Positions 30,699 through 44,113 are shown, counted from the stretch's first letter. The stretch: DNA of 64,000 bases from [Phialemoniopsis] sp. UDSM-2020 (GCA_018873225.1 JAEILZ010000001.1:8432001-8496000), one strand, 5' to 3'. Numbers and translations: made by a program. The notes: generated from the sequence alone by a model not told the origin.

Positions 30699-33600
30699 AC
30701 TTTCGGACCTGACAGGCCAGGGGCTAGTGGCGAAGAAATGACAATGAAAAAGCTATTGTTTGTCTAAAATATGATCGAGGGTGTAGAAGACATGAGGATG
30801 GATGCTGATCCGTCGTAGGAGTTGTGTCGATGGACGAAAAGACGTTGGAATTGTCTGGTTGAGGAGGCGTTTCGAGAAGGTAAATCTTTTAGTGGCGTCA
30901 GTCCGCAGTCATTTAGAGTTGTGTCGGGAGGCTCTCGGCGTTGTGCATTGCCCTTCAGGGCTGTGGATCTGCAAAAACAGGGTCCTTTCGGGGAAGGCAG
31001 CCACTAATGAGGGACGCTGGCTTGAAGAACGTCATTCAAGAGCCGAGAAACCATAAAGAGAACAAACGAAAGAGAAGATATCAAAACATCACGAACTCGC
31101 AGGAAAGCAAAGTCTCACGCGACATCTAGTCCCTTATGAAAGATGACCGCCCCTCCCCATCCCGCCAAGGCCCCCTCGCATCCCTTGTCGACGACACTCA
31201 CTCGCAACAGCTAGCGGCGAGGCTGATGTGGGCTGGGGCGAGCCAATATCGGTCCAGCACGATTGCACGTGTGGCCAACTCGGCGACATCATGGGCCTAT
31301 TTAAGGTTGGCCATCAGCCCGCTACACCGCGCCTCGGTGATAGTTAGCAACCTTGAGGGTCAGAAGATGGCACACGCGCGCGGGGGTCGTCCCTCTCAAA
31401 TGCGATCCTGAGCACCTTGATTGGAGAGATACACACCGTGTGTTCGTCAATCACTTGAGGACCAACACATTGGACCAGTCCGGCCAGCCAGCTCGAGGTT
31501 TCAACCAGCTTGCTTCGAAGCAAGCCTCCATCTCGGTCCTCTTCAAGCGGTGAAAGTAAATAGGGTTGGTGATGAAATGAGTCTGGGTGCATGCTTTGGC
31601 TACATGAGCGAAACACCGGCCCCCATCGATGGATGCACACCCAGTTGAGTAGATCTGTCGGATGACCAGGAGCATGTGCTGTGTGTCGGAGGCACAGCTG
31701 CCTGCCACGACATCTCTGGATCTTGGGTAATAGATCTCTCTGACGTATGGTCTGGAAGTTGTGTAATCCATGGATGTCGTGAGCTTGGCTGATGTGATCA
31801 AGATCGCACTGCATCTCTCGTGGTCCACCACAGCGTTCAGTCATCCATCCTGGGCCAAGATTAGAACTCACACGTTGCACGCGCAAAGCACTCATTAAGC
31901 AGTCAGACCCGTCGTCATGTCACAAGTCAAGTCGCACTAAAGGATGCACAAGAGGCTCACATGCACCATGTATGCTGCCAGATCTGGTCCATCCATCCTC
32001 GTCCCCAACCAACCACGCATCGAAACCCTGGTGATCTCCTACCCGCTGACACCAGCTGGAGCCAGCCAATCCCGGGCCCCCATCCCTCCCGCCAACTAGC
32101 GCTAAACCACAGCTCGCTAGCCGCTGCACTGGCCAACACACCTTTTCTTACTGGCGAGAATTTCGTTTCGCTTCCTCTTCCTCTTCCTCTTTTCCTTTCT
32201 CCTCACATTCGACCGCAACGTCTTCTTCCCGCATAAACCCACACCGTCTCTTCCGATCGTCTGGAAACTTCGGGATACTTTTGTCGGAGGAGGTTGCTAG
32301 ATTAGCTCATAGGCCGCTCGTTTGAGGGAAGTCAGAGCCGGTTTCACATCCTTCGGGGGGATGCTGGCTGTGATGGCTTCCTATGGTTTTCTGCCGGCTA
32401 CATTTCCCCCCCATCTCGTGAGATACAACTCACATCTGGTTTGAGGTGATAATTGTTGTTCTCACTGCAGAATTCCCTGAATCACTGCACTGTACAGACG
32501 GGAAGCCATCTGCGCAACCGCATGCCCGTCATATGCCCCATGCCATGTGTTTCCCCGGCATGCAGCCCTCCGCACAGACTGTTTGACATTCCGACGAGGA
32601 TGCTACCGCATGAACCTATTAAAAGCAACCACTCTCTGTCTGACCAGAGTCCCACCAGGACGGTGTTTGGAACAAAAAGAGAAACGTCATATTCGCAGAG
32701 AAAAACACTTCCTGCAGAGGTGCTGGAGCGGGGGGACCGTGCTTCCGCATTGCATGGATGGCGAGAGAAAGCCAAGAAGCATCGAGTGTGGTGAGATGCC
32801 AACATGCCTGGCTCGTAGCGAGCATGCCAACCTTGCCTCGGAGTCTGCCACTATCACATATGTTGCGCATGACCATACCTGACCACTTTACCTTTCTCGA
32901 TAGATGGTTCTCCTGCGATGGCGGGCATCAGATATACTACCGCTCGTCGGTCCCAGATATGCGTTGTCGTGCGACCAGACCGGCAATCTCCTCCGCTGCC
33001 CATATACACACAATCAGCCTGAAATGCAAGCCAGCCAATGAACCCTTCCCCCAACAGAGACAACAAGCTTTAGCAAGCATCTGTTATACCGTCCTCCATT
33101 TGCGGAGGAGGGGCAAAAGAGGCGAAAGGCGCAATCAATCAATAAGACCTTGGTTCCATGCATCTAGAACAAGCATCCACAAGCATGCGAATCATATGGG
33201 AGTGTGGGGTAACTCATGAGGGAGAGATTTTGATTCTTTTCCTCTGTTGGTATCTCTCTAGGTTGCTATGCGGTACATCCATACTACACACACAAGCAAG
33301 TAGACCACGGCCTCCTCCACCAGGCACATGGCAACATCCTCCGTAGCCTCTTCTCTCCATCATAGTCCCTGCCAATCCGCCACAAGCTCAATGCGAGCAA
33401 GTACGTGTGAAAACTTCCACCACCTCAATGATTCGAACAGTGTCGAGAGAAGTAAAGAGAAGAAAATGGTCTCTGTAAGTAGAAGTGAAAAAGTGAAGAA
33501 AGAATGTAGAAAGTTGGGGATATAAACGAATGTGACAAAGATATGTTCCTGCTATAACATCGTCTTGTCTTGGTATGTCCGACCTGATGGCGAGAAACGC

Positions 33601-33893
33601 CCCTGTCCCCCTTCGTGTCGAACCTTGTTTGAATGATAAAACGCCTCCCTGATGTATGTTGGTATGCACCGTTCCCGCTTTCCAGACCCGGTGCCCCTGT
33701 GTAGACAAAAGAACTCAACACAAAATGAAGAAGCGAGGGCATGTTTATCGTGTGAAACATGACCTCTTCTATGCCGACCCAAAAGAACCCGAGGGCCTTT
33801 TTCCCCAATCCAACGAAGGGTTGCTGTTGATGTTTGGGAAAAGAAGAAGCCCGAATATGTACAGAAAGAATTCATCGCGACCTGCTCTCGGCC
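30699..33893. other. 3.2-kb region upstream of PPN1, no gene
   Basis: Holds the PPN1 promoter and, at its far end, the 3' UTR of the next minus-strand gene. A 183-residue minus ORF (31344-31895) has no recognisable family or conserved composition. CT-rich tracts near 32165-32215 resemble a fungal promoter pyrimidine stretch on the plus strand. Confidence 0.45.
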
Positions 33894-34856
33894 TTAGATC
33901 CACAGCGCGGCAACGGGTTGCTGCTGCGGCTCGTCTTCAGCAAAGAAGGTGTTGAAGGCGGCCTGGATCTCGCTCAGGTAGTCGTTGGCGGTGAATTTAC
34001 GCAGGCCCTTCTGCTGCAGCACTTGCTCCTCCTCGTCGACAACAGGGAGGCGCTGGCGGTCCGACGAAGTCGCAGCGACGGCGTACTCCTCGGCCAGCTC
34101 CGAGACCTGCGCCAGCTCGTGACCGAAGGGGTGCGAGTCCGAGTACTCCTTCTTGTGGTGGGCCGAGACGGGCGGGCTTGAGACAGCCATCGGCGACGTG
34201 GGCGAGGCGAGCGGTGCGATCTGGACCTTGGGCGGGTGGAGCGGTGCTGAGGCGTGCGAGATGGACGAGGCCGTGCTGGTCGTGGTCGAGCTCGACGAAG
34301 ACCGCGAGAAGCTGAAGCTGGCCTTGGTCGAGTGGGAGCGGGCAGACTGATCCGACATGCGCGAGATGGAGCGTTGGCGGGCGAGGCCCTCGGAGTGCTT
34401 CTTGGTGTGGGATGGCGACCGCTGCGGGATGGCAGGTGCGTTCGCGTTGACGGCGGGGGCCGGCTTGGCCGTGGCCATGGCCTGCGCGGGCGGGGTGAAG
34501 TAGCAGGACAGGTGGTTGGGTTCCGGGGACATGGAGCGCTTGTCGGGGAAGGGCGAGTCCGGGCTGGTCGGCGGGGTCGAGGCGGCCGTGTGCATGGTGG
34601 CGTCCGAGTCATCATCGGATCGGGACGAGGCGGACGACGAGGCGGTCTTGGGGAACAGGTCCGGTGCGTTGTACGAGAGCATGTTGGTCGTGTGTACCAG
34701 CTCTACGGGGCCCGAGATCTTATTCCTTATCGAGGCCGAGGCCTTGAGCCCGCCGGCCTTTGTGGTGTTGCTGCGGGCGGGTATGCCTTCGGCGGCATCT
34801 CTGAGCTCCAAGCTCTGCTTGACCCTCCGGGTGGTGAAAGCTCGTGCGATAGACAT
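33894..34856 (-). CDS. conserved Ser/Thr-rich fungal protein of unknown function
   Basis: 320 residues when started at MSIARAFTTRRVKQSLEL (34856). The frame is open to 34952, but the upstream part reads like leader. The N-terminal ~70 residues (ISGPVELVHTTNMLSYNAPDLF) and the C-terminal ~40 (QQKGLRKFTANDYLSEIQAAFNTFFAEDE...AALWI) look constrained. The middle 200 are low-complexity Ser/Thr/Pro/Ala with many SP/TP sites (TPPTSPDSPFP, SMSPEP), suggesting a phosphorylated, disordered linker. I know this two-ended architecture from uncharacterised Sordariomycete proteins and cannot assign a function. No signal peptide or membrane segment. Intronless. Confidence 0.8.
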   Translation of the reverse strand: MSIARAFTTRRVKQSLELRDAAEGIPARSNTTKAGGLKASASIRNKISGPVELVHTTNMLSYNAPDLFPKTASSSASSRSDDDSDATMHTAASTPPTSPDSPFPDKRSMSPEPNHLSCYFTPPAQAMATAKPAPAVNANAPAIPQRSPSHTKKHSEGLARQRSISRMSDQSARSHSTKASFSFSRSSSSSTTTSTASSISHASAPLHPPKVQIAPLASPTSPMAVSSPPVSAHHKKEYSDSHPFGHELAQVSELAEEYAVAATSSDRQRLPVVDEEEQVLQQKGLRKFTANDYLSEIQAAFNTFFAEDEPQQQPVAALWI

Positions 34857-37800
34857 CTTTGTTGTCGTTGTGTGAGAAGTTTCTGTCAAGAACAAGGAAT
34901 GGCGAAGAATGAGTCTTCTTTGATAAGGCTGCTGGCAACCAAAAATGAGCAAAATACCTCTCGGAGGCTGCTCAAGAAAAGAGAAGATAAAAAAGACACC
35001 ACTGGTTGTGGTGTGAAGAAGAAAGTGGACGAGGGGAGGCCAAAGTGAGTCCCTGGTAAGACGTGAGTGACGATCTTAAGAGACACGGCTTGAGAGGCGG
35101 TAGGCGATCAATAAGCACAGTCCTGCGAAGAGGCGGCAGGTCTGGCTGAAATCGAACGGCGAGGGGTGTGTGTCCCGGTGATGCGGAGCTGCGACTGTGT
35201 ACTTGACTGCCGTCTTTTGCCTCAGACGGTGATTGGGTGCAACGTCGCTCTTGTGAGGGTGATGGTGCAGAATCGCGCGGCGTCCAAGCTCTTTGCGGAA
35301 GGTGACCGTGCGAGAACAGATGACCCTACCAAATGGCGGTGCTGCTGTTTGCCCTTGTGATGCGATACCACTCTGCGTCAAAATTCGGCCAAGCGCCTCC
35401 GAAACAACCTCAGACAGGTATGACTAGTAAGTTGGCTTATTGAACTTTGCAGGTGCTCCGAAGTGCCAAAAGGGTCGAGATGGCGCTGATGGTGCCAACG
35501 AAGAAGTCCAGTTCCGTGTGGAAAGGAGAAGAAAAAAAATGTGAGAGAAATCTGCGATGGGTGCAACACAGAATTCAATCACAAAAAAAGAAGTTAAGAT
35601 TTTGTCCAAGTGCGACAAGGCGTGTGGGTGCTGGCAGAATGCGACAGGCGACCGACCGATCTGGTGAGATGCCGTTGTTTGGCGTCGTACGTGACTTGAG
35701 GGATGCGGTCCTTTTTTGGTGAGACGAAGGTCGCTGTGGTAGCTGCGGTGATCTGCGCGCGCAAGACCAGAGTTGGGATGAATGAATGGAATGATGAGTC
35801 TTTGTGCGTCCGTTGATGTGAAACCGGGTTCCAGGTGAAACGTGAGGTGCGAGTGATCTGAAGAGAGAGTCACTGTTTTCTTGGGTTTCTGGGTTGAGAA
35901 GATTGGGCGCGGTTTCCGGTTAAAATCCAGAGACGTCTAGACAGTCGGGATGACTTTTGGTGGTTTTTAGTGTGGTTGAAGGAAAGTAAGGGATGCGAGT
36001 CCTCTACTGCTTTTGGATAAACAGCCTTTCGAGCCTGTCGATGACGAGGAAAACAACAAGATCCCGGGTGGGAAGATTGACGATGTCGCGGTCGAAGGAG
36101 GGACTGACCGAAAAAGGTTGAAGGGAAGGGGAAGGGTGTGTGAAAAGAGCACGATGAGGAGAGGAGATATTGAATGAATGAACGAATGTGTTTTCCTGGG
36201 GAAGACAAACCCGGGCAGCGAAATCAAGCAGGACTGGGCCGGGATGGGAGGGATTTTGGCATCCACTTTGGGGGGGGAGAACGGCACAACGGGTCTCCAC
36301 TACCTTGTCTGGCAGGCAAAGATGCTGGTGATGATCGGGTAGAGGATACACAGCAGAGGCGACAAGGGGGCAGGGGGGACCGCTGAAGAGATCAATGGAT
36401 GAACGCATAGTTACATGCATCAACACCCATTCCTTGCGGAGGGAGCAAGTCTCTTTTCCTCTTCTCTTTTCATGTTTCCCACCCTCCATCGTCTGCTGGA
36501 TAAAGGCCCGCGATTGCCACGCACCCACAAAGGGTTGAGAGAGAAAAAAAAAACACACACACGCTTTCCATCTCCACCGGAGGGTGGTCTTGGTGTGGTG
36601 CTGTCTCTGCCTGTTCATCCAGCATATCATCCCTCATCCCTGCCATCTGGCCCGAGCTTGTTCCTGTAAAAGCGGATAACCCGTCCCTTTCCCAAGAAAT
36701 CATTGGGCAGAAGAGTCGAACGGGCTGCAGGGATGGCGGATGACCTAGCCAATGGCGTGACTGCCATGATCCGCCCAACTCTTGTTCCGCCCAAAGGGAG
36801 GACCATGTGGGCTCTGCTTTCTCTTCTTTTTTGGATCCCCCTTTTCTTGTGGTTGGTGGTGATGATGGTGACGAGCCCGACGAACAGCTGTGGCTGCATG
36901 CCAAACATAGAGTCTTTCATTACAGGAAGACTGACCATGGCCACCCCCTCAAAGAGTCATTCACTGTGCTACCCAATCTACTCGAGACCTTCCTCCATGA
37001 CGGAGCCATCGCGACGAGTGTATCAAACGCCCCATTTTCCAGTCCTTAGCCCTCTGATCAGCATTCGCCCCCAAAAGCAAAAAAGATCTCACCAGCCGGG
37101 GGATACTGTGTCTCTGATAGGCCGATAGCTTCTCTCTCATTCTCTCAAGTGAGCAGATACCACACCACCCACCACTAGAAAATAGCAGCAACGCTAGGGG
37201 AGCCGTTCCTGCGTCTTGAAACGGACCAGGCTCAGGGGTCCGCGATTTGGCCGTTTCCCGCCGTCGATTGGTCCGCTGTTTTGGCCCTCTGCCCCCACCG
37301 GCTTCTGGCCCCTGCGAGAAAAGAGGGCGTTGTTTCACTTCTGAACTTGCTCGCTGGTGCAAAAAAAGGGCCCCGACCTTTTCGACTTGAAAAGGCCTGA
37401 CTCGGCGTTGCGCATTGTGGGTTGGAGATCTTCGCCTCCCCGGCTTGGATTGGCCGCGATTGCGCGGTAAGGGATGGAGGCTCTGCTGGCCCTGACCTAC
37501 GACTCTGCCTGGTGGCGCGCGCCAGCAAGAGAGATCTCGGGGCAGTGCTCCTCTCTCCAGACCATATTCGCCAGGCCCAGCAGGCATGCAAGCCAGTCGA
37601 TCAGTTCTTTACCAAACGCAGAGCCGCGCGTTCGGCATCGGCCCTGCTTCACATCCACTGCTGATGCCGGCGATGGCAGGTCAAGAGAGGGGAAGAGAGA
37701 CTGCAATAATGGAGGCTTTCAAGGTCACGTCACGTCACGACGAAACGCGCGCGCGCATTGACTGCTACGCTACCTATCCAGCAGAACTTCTTCGACGTGC

Positions 37801-38741
37801 CATTTTTATGCGGGGTTACACCATCACTCCCCATTGAGGATCCTCCCATCCCGTCCCATCTCAAAACCGGGGATGTTCGTCTCATCATGCTTTCCTTTGT
37901 TCGTCCCATAATTTGATCGGACGGCAGACTCGCAGTACGGCGCGGGCAGCCCGTTGGTGGTAAAAAGGCACCTCTAACAAAGCCCGATTCTACCGGTCAA
38001 TGCCGCCAAAACCCCGTCCTTTGATGTTCCGTCATGCCCTTTGTACAGCAGTGTGACATAGAACCTTTGCGCGATCCGGGTTCCTCGTGGTTTCTAGACG
38101 CGGCGTCTAGAAAGGGATCTCCATTCCATTCCAATGCGCCCTCTACCAACCTCCCGGGGACAGGGAGAGACACAAAAGAGCTGAATGACGATGATGCCAT
38201 GAGGGCATGCTATCATGATGCCCCGCGACACCATTCCAGTCGCTGCCCTACGCCCCGGCATGCCCGTAAAACCCAACGACCAACCCCCCGCACATATGGG
38301 TAGAACACCCGAGACGCCGTTGCGCATTCCAGATCTTTTTTGGGAGAGACCGACGCGCCGGGCGCGTTCTTGGTTTCCCTAATGATCTACGGGTCCGGCT
38401 TTTTCCTTTCTCCTTTACGTGTACTGGCGTGATTCCCCAGACGTCTCCGGCATTTGACATCGCGTCGTCGTGTTTCTGCACTTTACCCGGGCGACACTTT
38501 GTTGCGCACATCCTCACTTGAAACTCACGGGATGTTTTGACAGAGACTGTCGAACCTGGTAATGGACCTGTCTGATATCGCTAGATTTCCCAGGTAAAGC
38601 CTCATGTACTAGATGTATGATCATGTATGGTCTGATGCTCCTCCATAGAAATATCCCGTAGCGAAGTTTCGCATCCGTAAAACAATAGGTATTAACGCCT
38701 AGGCATAACATAGCTCTATACGTCCATCCCGTGACCACCGT
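34857..38741. other. 3.9-kb intergenic region, no gene
   Basis: Upstream region of the Ser/Thr-rich gene plus the 3' flank of PWP1. Many pyrimidine-rich stretches on the minus strand suit a long spliced 5' UTR. All ORFs are short and unconvincing. Confidence 0.45.
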
Positions 38742-40479
38742 TCAAGCCTCGTCCATGGACTCGTCCTCGTCCTCGCCGACGCCCGCGCCCCCTTGCCCGT
38801 CCTCACTGTCCTCCTCCTCGTCATCCTCGTCGTCGTCGTCACTGCTGCTCTCGTCGTCCGCCACGCCGACGAGCCGCTCCTCCACCTCACCCTCAGGCCG
38901 CTGGGGCACTTTGGTGGCAAAGGCCTTTCGCACGGCGGCGTTGGTGCTCGTGTCCCACACCGTCAGCGTGCCCTTGCTGCCCGCGACGGCGAGCCGGAAC
39001 GCCACCTCGGCGTCGGGCGCGAAGCTCGTCGAGAACACCTTGCCCACGTCGAGGTTGCGCGAGACCACCATGGCCGGCCCGGTGCCGGGCTGGATGTTCC
39101 ACAGCTTGACCGTCTTGTCGGTCGATCCCGTCACCATGTAGCCCGGGATGACGGGGTTGATGTCGAACGACGAGACGGACTCGTCGTGCGCCTGCAGCGT
39201 CCACACGGCCTTTGTGGCGGCCGGGTCGGCGGGCGCGGCGCGTATGTCGTGGTAGTGCACGACGCCGTTCTCGGTCGACACGAAGAAGAAGTTGGGGTCG
39301 TGCGGATCCCAGCGCACGTTCTCGACGTCGCTCTCGACGCCCCAACGCGGCGCCTTGGCCTCGGGGGCGCGCATGTCGGAAGCGACGACGGTGCGGTCGT
39401 AGCTGCCGCTCAGCAGCACCGTCGACTCGGTCGCGTGCCACGCCAGCGAGCAGACCTTGTCGGTGTGGTACGTGTACGACTTGGCGCACTTGCTCGTGTG
39501 CAAATCCCACAGTTTGACCGTCTTGTCGGCCGACGCCGAGGCGAGCAGGTTGCGGTGCTTGCGGTTGGCCGCCAGCGACAGCACGGCGTCGACGTGGTAC
39601 TCGTCGTTGGCGCGCTTCGTCTTTTGCTTCTTCTTTTTCTTCTTCTTCTTGTCCTCGCCGGCGCCGCCGGCGCTACCGCCCTGGCCTAGGATCGCGTTGG
39701 GGTACATGCAGTCGACCGTGTCGAGGTCCCAGATCTCAATGTCCGGGTCCATGGTGCCGACGGCGACAAAGTTGGCCGTCGAGTCCTGGGCCACATCCGA
39801 CTTGCCCACGGGGATGTCGAGCCACTCGAGGCACAGGGGTATCGCGGGCAGCATGATGTCGTGGTGCACATAAAGGTTGTCGGCCGCGTCCTCGTAGACG
39901 TAGACTTCGAGGTGGGCCATCTCGTCCTCGACCTTGGACGCCAGCACGAGATTGTCGGTGGCGAGGATTTGAAGCTCCTCCCGGTCATCGTCCTCATCGT
40001 CGTCGGCGCCATCCTTGAGAGTGATATATGGGTCATCCTTGTTGGAGTCGTAGTATGCCAGCGACTTGATGTTGCCAAACATGCCTAGCCCCTGTGCAGC
40101 CGCGGGAGTATCGTCCTCGTCGTCGTAGTGCTCTAGATCGTACTCCTTCAGGTCGTCGTCTTCCTCCTCAATGCTATGCAGCTGGTCAGATCGTCTGTTG
40201 CGAGAGTCCTAGGATTTTCAATGTCACCTACTCCTTTTTGCTCTTCTTCTTTTTCTCCTTCTTCTGTTTGACATCCTCGCCTTCTGCCTCTACCTCCGCC
40301 TCCATACCCTCGCCGTCGGCCTCAGCCTGGGCCTCCTCGAGGTCCTCATTCGCGTCGTCGAGCTGCAACTTGGCGAGCTCCGCTATCCTCTCGAACTCGT
40401 CCTCGTCAAAGTCGTACTTCTTGGGGAAGGGTGCCGCAAAGCCCCGCGGCACCCACGTCGTAGATGTGATCATAGACAT
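38742..40479 (-). CDS. PWP1: PWP1, WD40 ribosome-biogenesis protein
   Basis: Exon 1 40479-40232 encodes MSMITSTTWVPRGFAAPFPK and the acidic/Lys-rich linker, ending in KKKSKK. Exon 2 runs to 38742. The donor GTAGGT at 40231 is clear. The acceptor is either TAG at 40174 (58-nt intron, CTGAC branch, 559 residues) or CAG at 40195 (37-nt intron, 566 residues); I prefer the first on intron length. The conserved DDDLKEYDLEHYDDED precedes the WD repeats. Repeats visible: VLSLAANRKHRNLLASAS, TVKLWDL, VCSLAWHATESTVLLSGS and VTGSTDKTVKLWNI. The C terminus is a long Asp/Glu/Ser tail. Yeast Pwp1 belongs to early pre-60S particles and is needed for 25S/5.8S rRNA maturation. It shares a 498-bp divergent promoter with PRP16. 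Confidence 0.93.
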
Positions 40480-40977
40480 GGCAAAGACTCCTGTGACGGC
40501 AAAACAAGAATCTCTATGTCTGATGTATGTGTCCGGGACAAGCAAGCTTTCACCGTCGTCGAGGCGGGGCCGAACTTTTGGTAGTAGAATAAAAAATTGT
40601 CCTGGAAACTTTTTAGCGGGGCCGCGGGGCTTATCTTATCTGGCTACGGGTCTGGCTGTTATGATTCCAGTCCTTAGTACAACTACTCACTCTCTGAGAG
40701 AGGGCAAGGACCAGATATGGAGGCGAGATAATTCAATTGTATATCTCCAAATAGAGATTCAATGGCAAAAGAGCGAATGGTTTTAATTTGATATCTCGAT
40801 AGCTTGGTGTTTAGGCCGCCGTGTTGAAATCCCCTATCTAGGTAGCTACCAGTAGGCCCATGCACTACATGCAGGAAGCCTCTGCTACAAATATCATCAT
40901 CCGCACCCGTCCTCCTAAAACCTCCACCTGGCACTACCACACCGCCGCCAGATCAGAACCCGCGCCCCCATTGCGCC
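40480..40977. promoter_or_regulatory. bidirectional promoter PWP1 / PRP16
   Basis: 498 bp between two divergently transcribed RNA-metabolism genes. It must hold both promoters; no single element stands out. Confidence 0.6.
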
Positions 40978-43956
40978 ATGGCTCGGGACAGAGAAGAGGA
41001 CCGCGATCGGGCCCCGAGCCCTAGCAAACGGCGGCGCCTGAATTTCGTCCCCAACCCGCTGCGCAACGACGACCGCTTCGGCGCCCTCCCATCCCGTGGC
41101 GGTGCAGCTTCTCGACACAACCGCGACCATGCCCCCAGAAATCCGGACATCGTGCCGCCCGAGGCCGGCCTTCCCGACGAGGAGAATGACGCGCTCGACC
41201 GCGACTGGTACACGGGCGACGAGTTCGGCCACACCTTTGGCGACGACTCACACAACCCCTTTGGCTCCTTCGACACGTCGTGGGCCGAAAAGGAGGAGCG
41301 CGAGAAGCAGCTCATCGAGAAGAAGGCCGGGCGCTTCGACCGCATGAGCGCGCGCGCCATGCAGAAGCAGCGCGACGTCGACGCCTGGGAGACGAACCGC
41401 ATGCTGACCTCGGGCGTGGCCCAGCGGCGCGACATGGGCGACGATTTTGGCGACGACGACGAGGGCACGCGTGTGCACTTGCTCGTGCACGAGTTGCGCC
41501 CCCCCTTTCTCGACGGCAAGACCGTCTTCACCAAGCAGCTCGAGCCCGTGCCCGCCGTGCGCGACTACCAGAGCGACATGGCCGTCTTCAGCCGCAAGGG
41601 CAGCAAGGTCGTCAAGGAGCGGAGGCAACAGCGCGAGCGGCAGAAGCAGGCGCAGGAGGCGACCAATATGGCCGGCACCGCTCTCGGCAATCTGATGGGC
41701 ATCAAGGATGACGAGGTCGACAGCGCGTTGGGGCCAGATGAGAAGGAGGGCGGAGCGGCAGACAAAGTCGGGGAGAAGTCCAACAAGTTCAGCGAGCACC
41801 TGAAGAAGAACGAGGGGGCGAGCAACTTCAGTCAGAGCAAATCGCTTAGGGAACAGCGCGAGTTCCTTCCGGCCTTTGCTGTCCGCGAGGACCTGATGCG
41901 GGTGATCCGCGACAACCAGGTCATCATCGTCGTTGGAGAGACCGGGTCCGGCAAGACGACGCAGCTCACGCAATTTCTGTACGAGGACGGCTACGGCCAG
42001 CTGGGCATGATCGGCTGCACGCAGCCCAGGAGAGTGGCTGCCATGAGTGTGGCGAAGCGTGTGAGTGAGGAGATGGAGGTGAAGCTGGGTAGCACTGTCG
42101 GCTATGCCATCCGCTTCGAGGACTGCACCAGCAAGGAGACCCTCATCAAGTACATGACCGACGGCGTGCTGCTGCGAGAGTCGTTGAACGAGCCCGATCT
42201 CGACCGGTATTCGTGTGTCATCATGGACGAAGCCCACGAAAGAGCGCTCAACACTGATGTGCTCATGGGTCTATTCAAGAAAATTCTACAGCGACGAAGG
42301 GACCTCAAGCTCATCGTTACCTCGGCGACCATGAACTCAAAAAGATTCTCCGACTTCTTTGGCGGCGCGCCCGAATTCATCATCCCCGGCCGAACGTTCC
42401 CCGTCGACGTCATGTTCCACCGGTCACCCGTCGAGGACTACGTCGACCAGGCTGTTCACCAGACCTTGTCGATCCATGTGTCGATGGGCCAGGGAGATAT
42501 CCTTATCTTCATGACCGGTCAGGAGGATATCGAGGCGACCTGTGAGCTTCTGCGGGAGAGGCTCGACGCGCTCAACAACCCCCCAAAGCTTAGCATCCTA
42601 CCCATCTACAGTCAGATGCCCGCAGACCTGCAGGCAAAGATTTTTGACAGGGCGGCGCCCGGCGTGCGCAAGTGCATCGTCGCGACCAACATTGCCGAGA
42701 CCAGTCTGACGGTCGACGGCATCATGTACGTGGTGGACGCCGGCTACTCCAAGCTCAAGGTCTACAACCCCAAGATGGGCATGGACACGCTGCAGATCAC
42801 GCCCATCTCGCAGGCCAACGCCTCACAGCGCTCCGGCCGCGCCGGCAGGACGGGGCCCGGCAAGGCGTACCGCCTGTACACCGAGAAGGCGTTCAAGGAC
42901 GAGCTATACATCCAGACCATCCCCGAGATCCAGAGGACCAATCTGAGCAACACGATCCTGCTCATCAAGTCGCTTGGCGTTAAAGACCTGCTCGACTTTG
43001 ACTTCATGGACCCGCCGCCCCAGGAGACCATCACCACCTCACTCTTCGACCTGTGGGCACTCGGCGCCCTCGACAACATGGGCGAGCTGACAGAGCTAGG
43101 CCGTAACATGAACTTCTTCCCCATGGACCCGTCGCTGGCCAAGCTGCTCATCACGGCCGTCGAGTACGGCTGCAGCGAGGAGATGATCACCATCGTGTCG
43201 ATGCTGTCGGTGCCCAACGTCTTCTACCGCCCCAAGGAGCGCCAGGAGGAGTCGGACGCCGCGCGCGAAAAGTTCTTTGTGCCCGAGTCGGACCACCTGA
43301 CCTACCTGCACGTCTACACGCAGTGGAAAGCCAACGGCTACTCGGACGGCTGGTGTATCCGGCACTTCTTACACTCCAAGTCGCTGCGGCGCGCCAAGGA
43401 GGTGCGCGAGCAGCTCGTCGACATCATGAAGGCGCAGAAAATGGACATGGTGAGCTGCGGCACCGACTGGGACGTCATCCGCAAGTGCATCTGCTCCGGG
43501 TACTACCACCAGGCCGCCAAGGTCAAGGGCATCGGCGAGTACATCAACCTGCGCACGAGCGTGACGGTGCAGCTGCACCCGACGAGCGCGCTGTACGGCC
43601 TCGGCTTCCTGCCCGACTACGTCGTCTACCACGAGCTGATCCTGACGTCCAAGTCGTACATGTCGACGGTCACGTCGGTGGACCCGCACTGGCTGGCCGA
43701 GCTCGGCGGAGTGTTCTACTCGGTCAAGGAAAAGGGCTACTCGGCGCGCGACCGGCGCGTCGTCGAGACCGAGTTCAACCGCAAGATGGAGATTGAGGCG
43801 CAGATGGCCGAGGACAAGCGGCGGCACGACGAAAAGCTGGTGGCCGAGTCGCAGAGGGTTGTCAAGAAGGACGCCGGCGCATCGGCGGGCAAAAAGGTCG
43901 TCACACAGGGGTCGGTGCGCAGGCCCGTTATCAAGAAGCGCGGAAGGGGGTTCTAG
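40978..43956 (+). CDS. PRP16: DEAH-box splicing helicase PRP16
   Basis: Single exon, 992 residues. The N-terminal ~300 residues carry RD/RS-like and Prp16-typical text ([57 protein letters not shown]). The helicase core follows: Walker [10 protein letters not shown] near 317, [16 protein letters not shown], motif II DEAH near 415 ([16 protein letters not shown]), motif III TSATMN near 449, and motif [20 protein letters not shown] near 617. HA2 and OB regions complete the DEAH layout. Prp16/DHX38 hydrolyses ATP after the first splicing step to remodel the spliceosome for exon ligation, and proofreads branch sites. Length fits filamentous fungi. The 3' end converges on the acylphosphatase gene with only 157 bp between stop codons. 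Confidence 0.97.
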   Translation: MARDREEDRDRAPSPSKRRRLNFVPNPLRNDDRFGALPSRGGAASRHNRDHAPRNPDIVPPEAGLPDEENDALDRDWYTGDEFGHTFGDDSHNPFGSFDTSWAEKEEREKQLIEKKAGRFDRMSARAMQKQRDVDAWETNRMLTSGVAQRRDMGDDFGDDDEGTRVHLLVHELRPPFLDGKTVFTKQLEPVPAVRDYQSDMAVFSRKGSKVVKERRQQRERQKQAQEATNMAGTALGNLMGIKDDEVDSALGPDEKEGGAADKVGEKSNKFSEHLKKNEGASNFSQSKSLREQREFLPAFAVREDLMRVIRDNQVIIVVGETGSGKTTQLTQFLYEDGYGQLGMIGCTQPRRVAAMSVAKRVSEEMEVKLGSTVGYAIRFEDCTSKETLIKYMTDGVLLRESLNEPDLDRYSCVIMDEAHERALNTDVLMGLFKKILQRRRDLKLIVTSATMNSKRFSDFFGGAPEFIIPGRTFPVDVMFHRSPVEDYVDQAVHQTLSIHVSMGQGDILIFMTGQEDIEATCELLRERLDALNNPPKLSILPIYSQMPADLQAKIFDRAAPGVRKCIVATNIAETSLTVDGIMYVVDAGYSKLKVYNPKMGMDTLQITPISQANASQRSGRAGRTGPGKAYRLYTEKAFKDELYIQTIPEIQRTNLSNTILLIKSLGVKDLLDFDFMDPPPQETITTSLFDLWALGALDNMGELTELGRNMNFFPMDPSLAKLLITAVEYGCSEEMITIVSMLSVPNVFYRPKERQEESDAAREKFFVPESDHLTYLHVYTQWKANGYSDGWCIRHFLHSKSLRRAKEVREQLVDIMKAQKMDMVSCGTDWDVIRKCICSGYYHQAAKVKGIGEYINLRTSVTVQLHPTSALYGLGFLPDYVVYHELILTSKSYMSTVTSVDPHWLAELGGVFYSVKEKGYSARDRRVVETEFNRKMEIEAQMAEDKRRHDEKLVAESQRVVKKDAGASAGKKVVTQGSVRRPVIKKRGRGF

Positions 43957-44113
43957 GTCCCTTGGACGATATGTATATAGCATGGGCACATTGTGTTCAT
44001 AGGGTGTACGGAGCTATTTGAATAGGATTTAGACCTTAGTGGTGTTCTGGGTACACGAAGGGTATTCCATGCTGGCTATGCGAGATGTCAAGTGACCTGG
44101 ACTTTCCGGTCTT

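Noticed and set aside
31344..31895. 183-residue minus-strand ORF
   Set aside because: No family and no codon-usage resemblance to neighbouring genes.
38793..39689. 298-residue plus-strand ORF
   Set aside because: Exact antisense of PWP1 WD repeats; a GC-rich shadow.
41248..42237. 329-residue minus-strand ORF
   Set aside because: Antisense to PRP16; Leu/Val/His-rich shadow composition.
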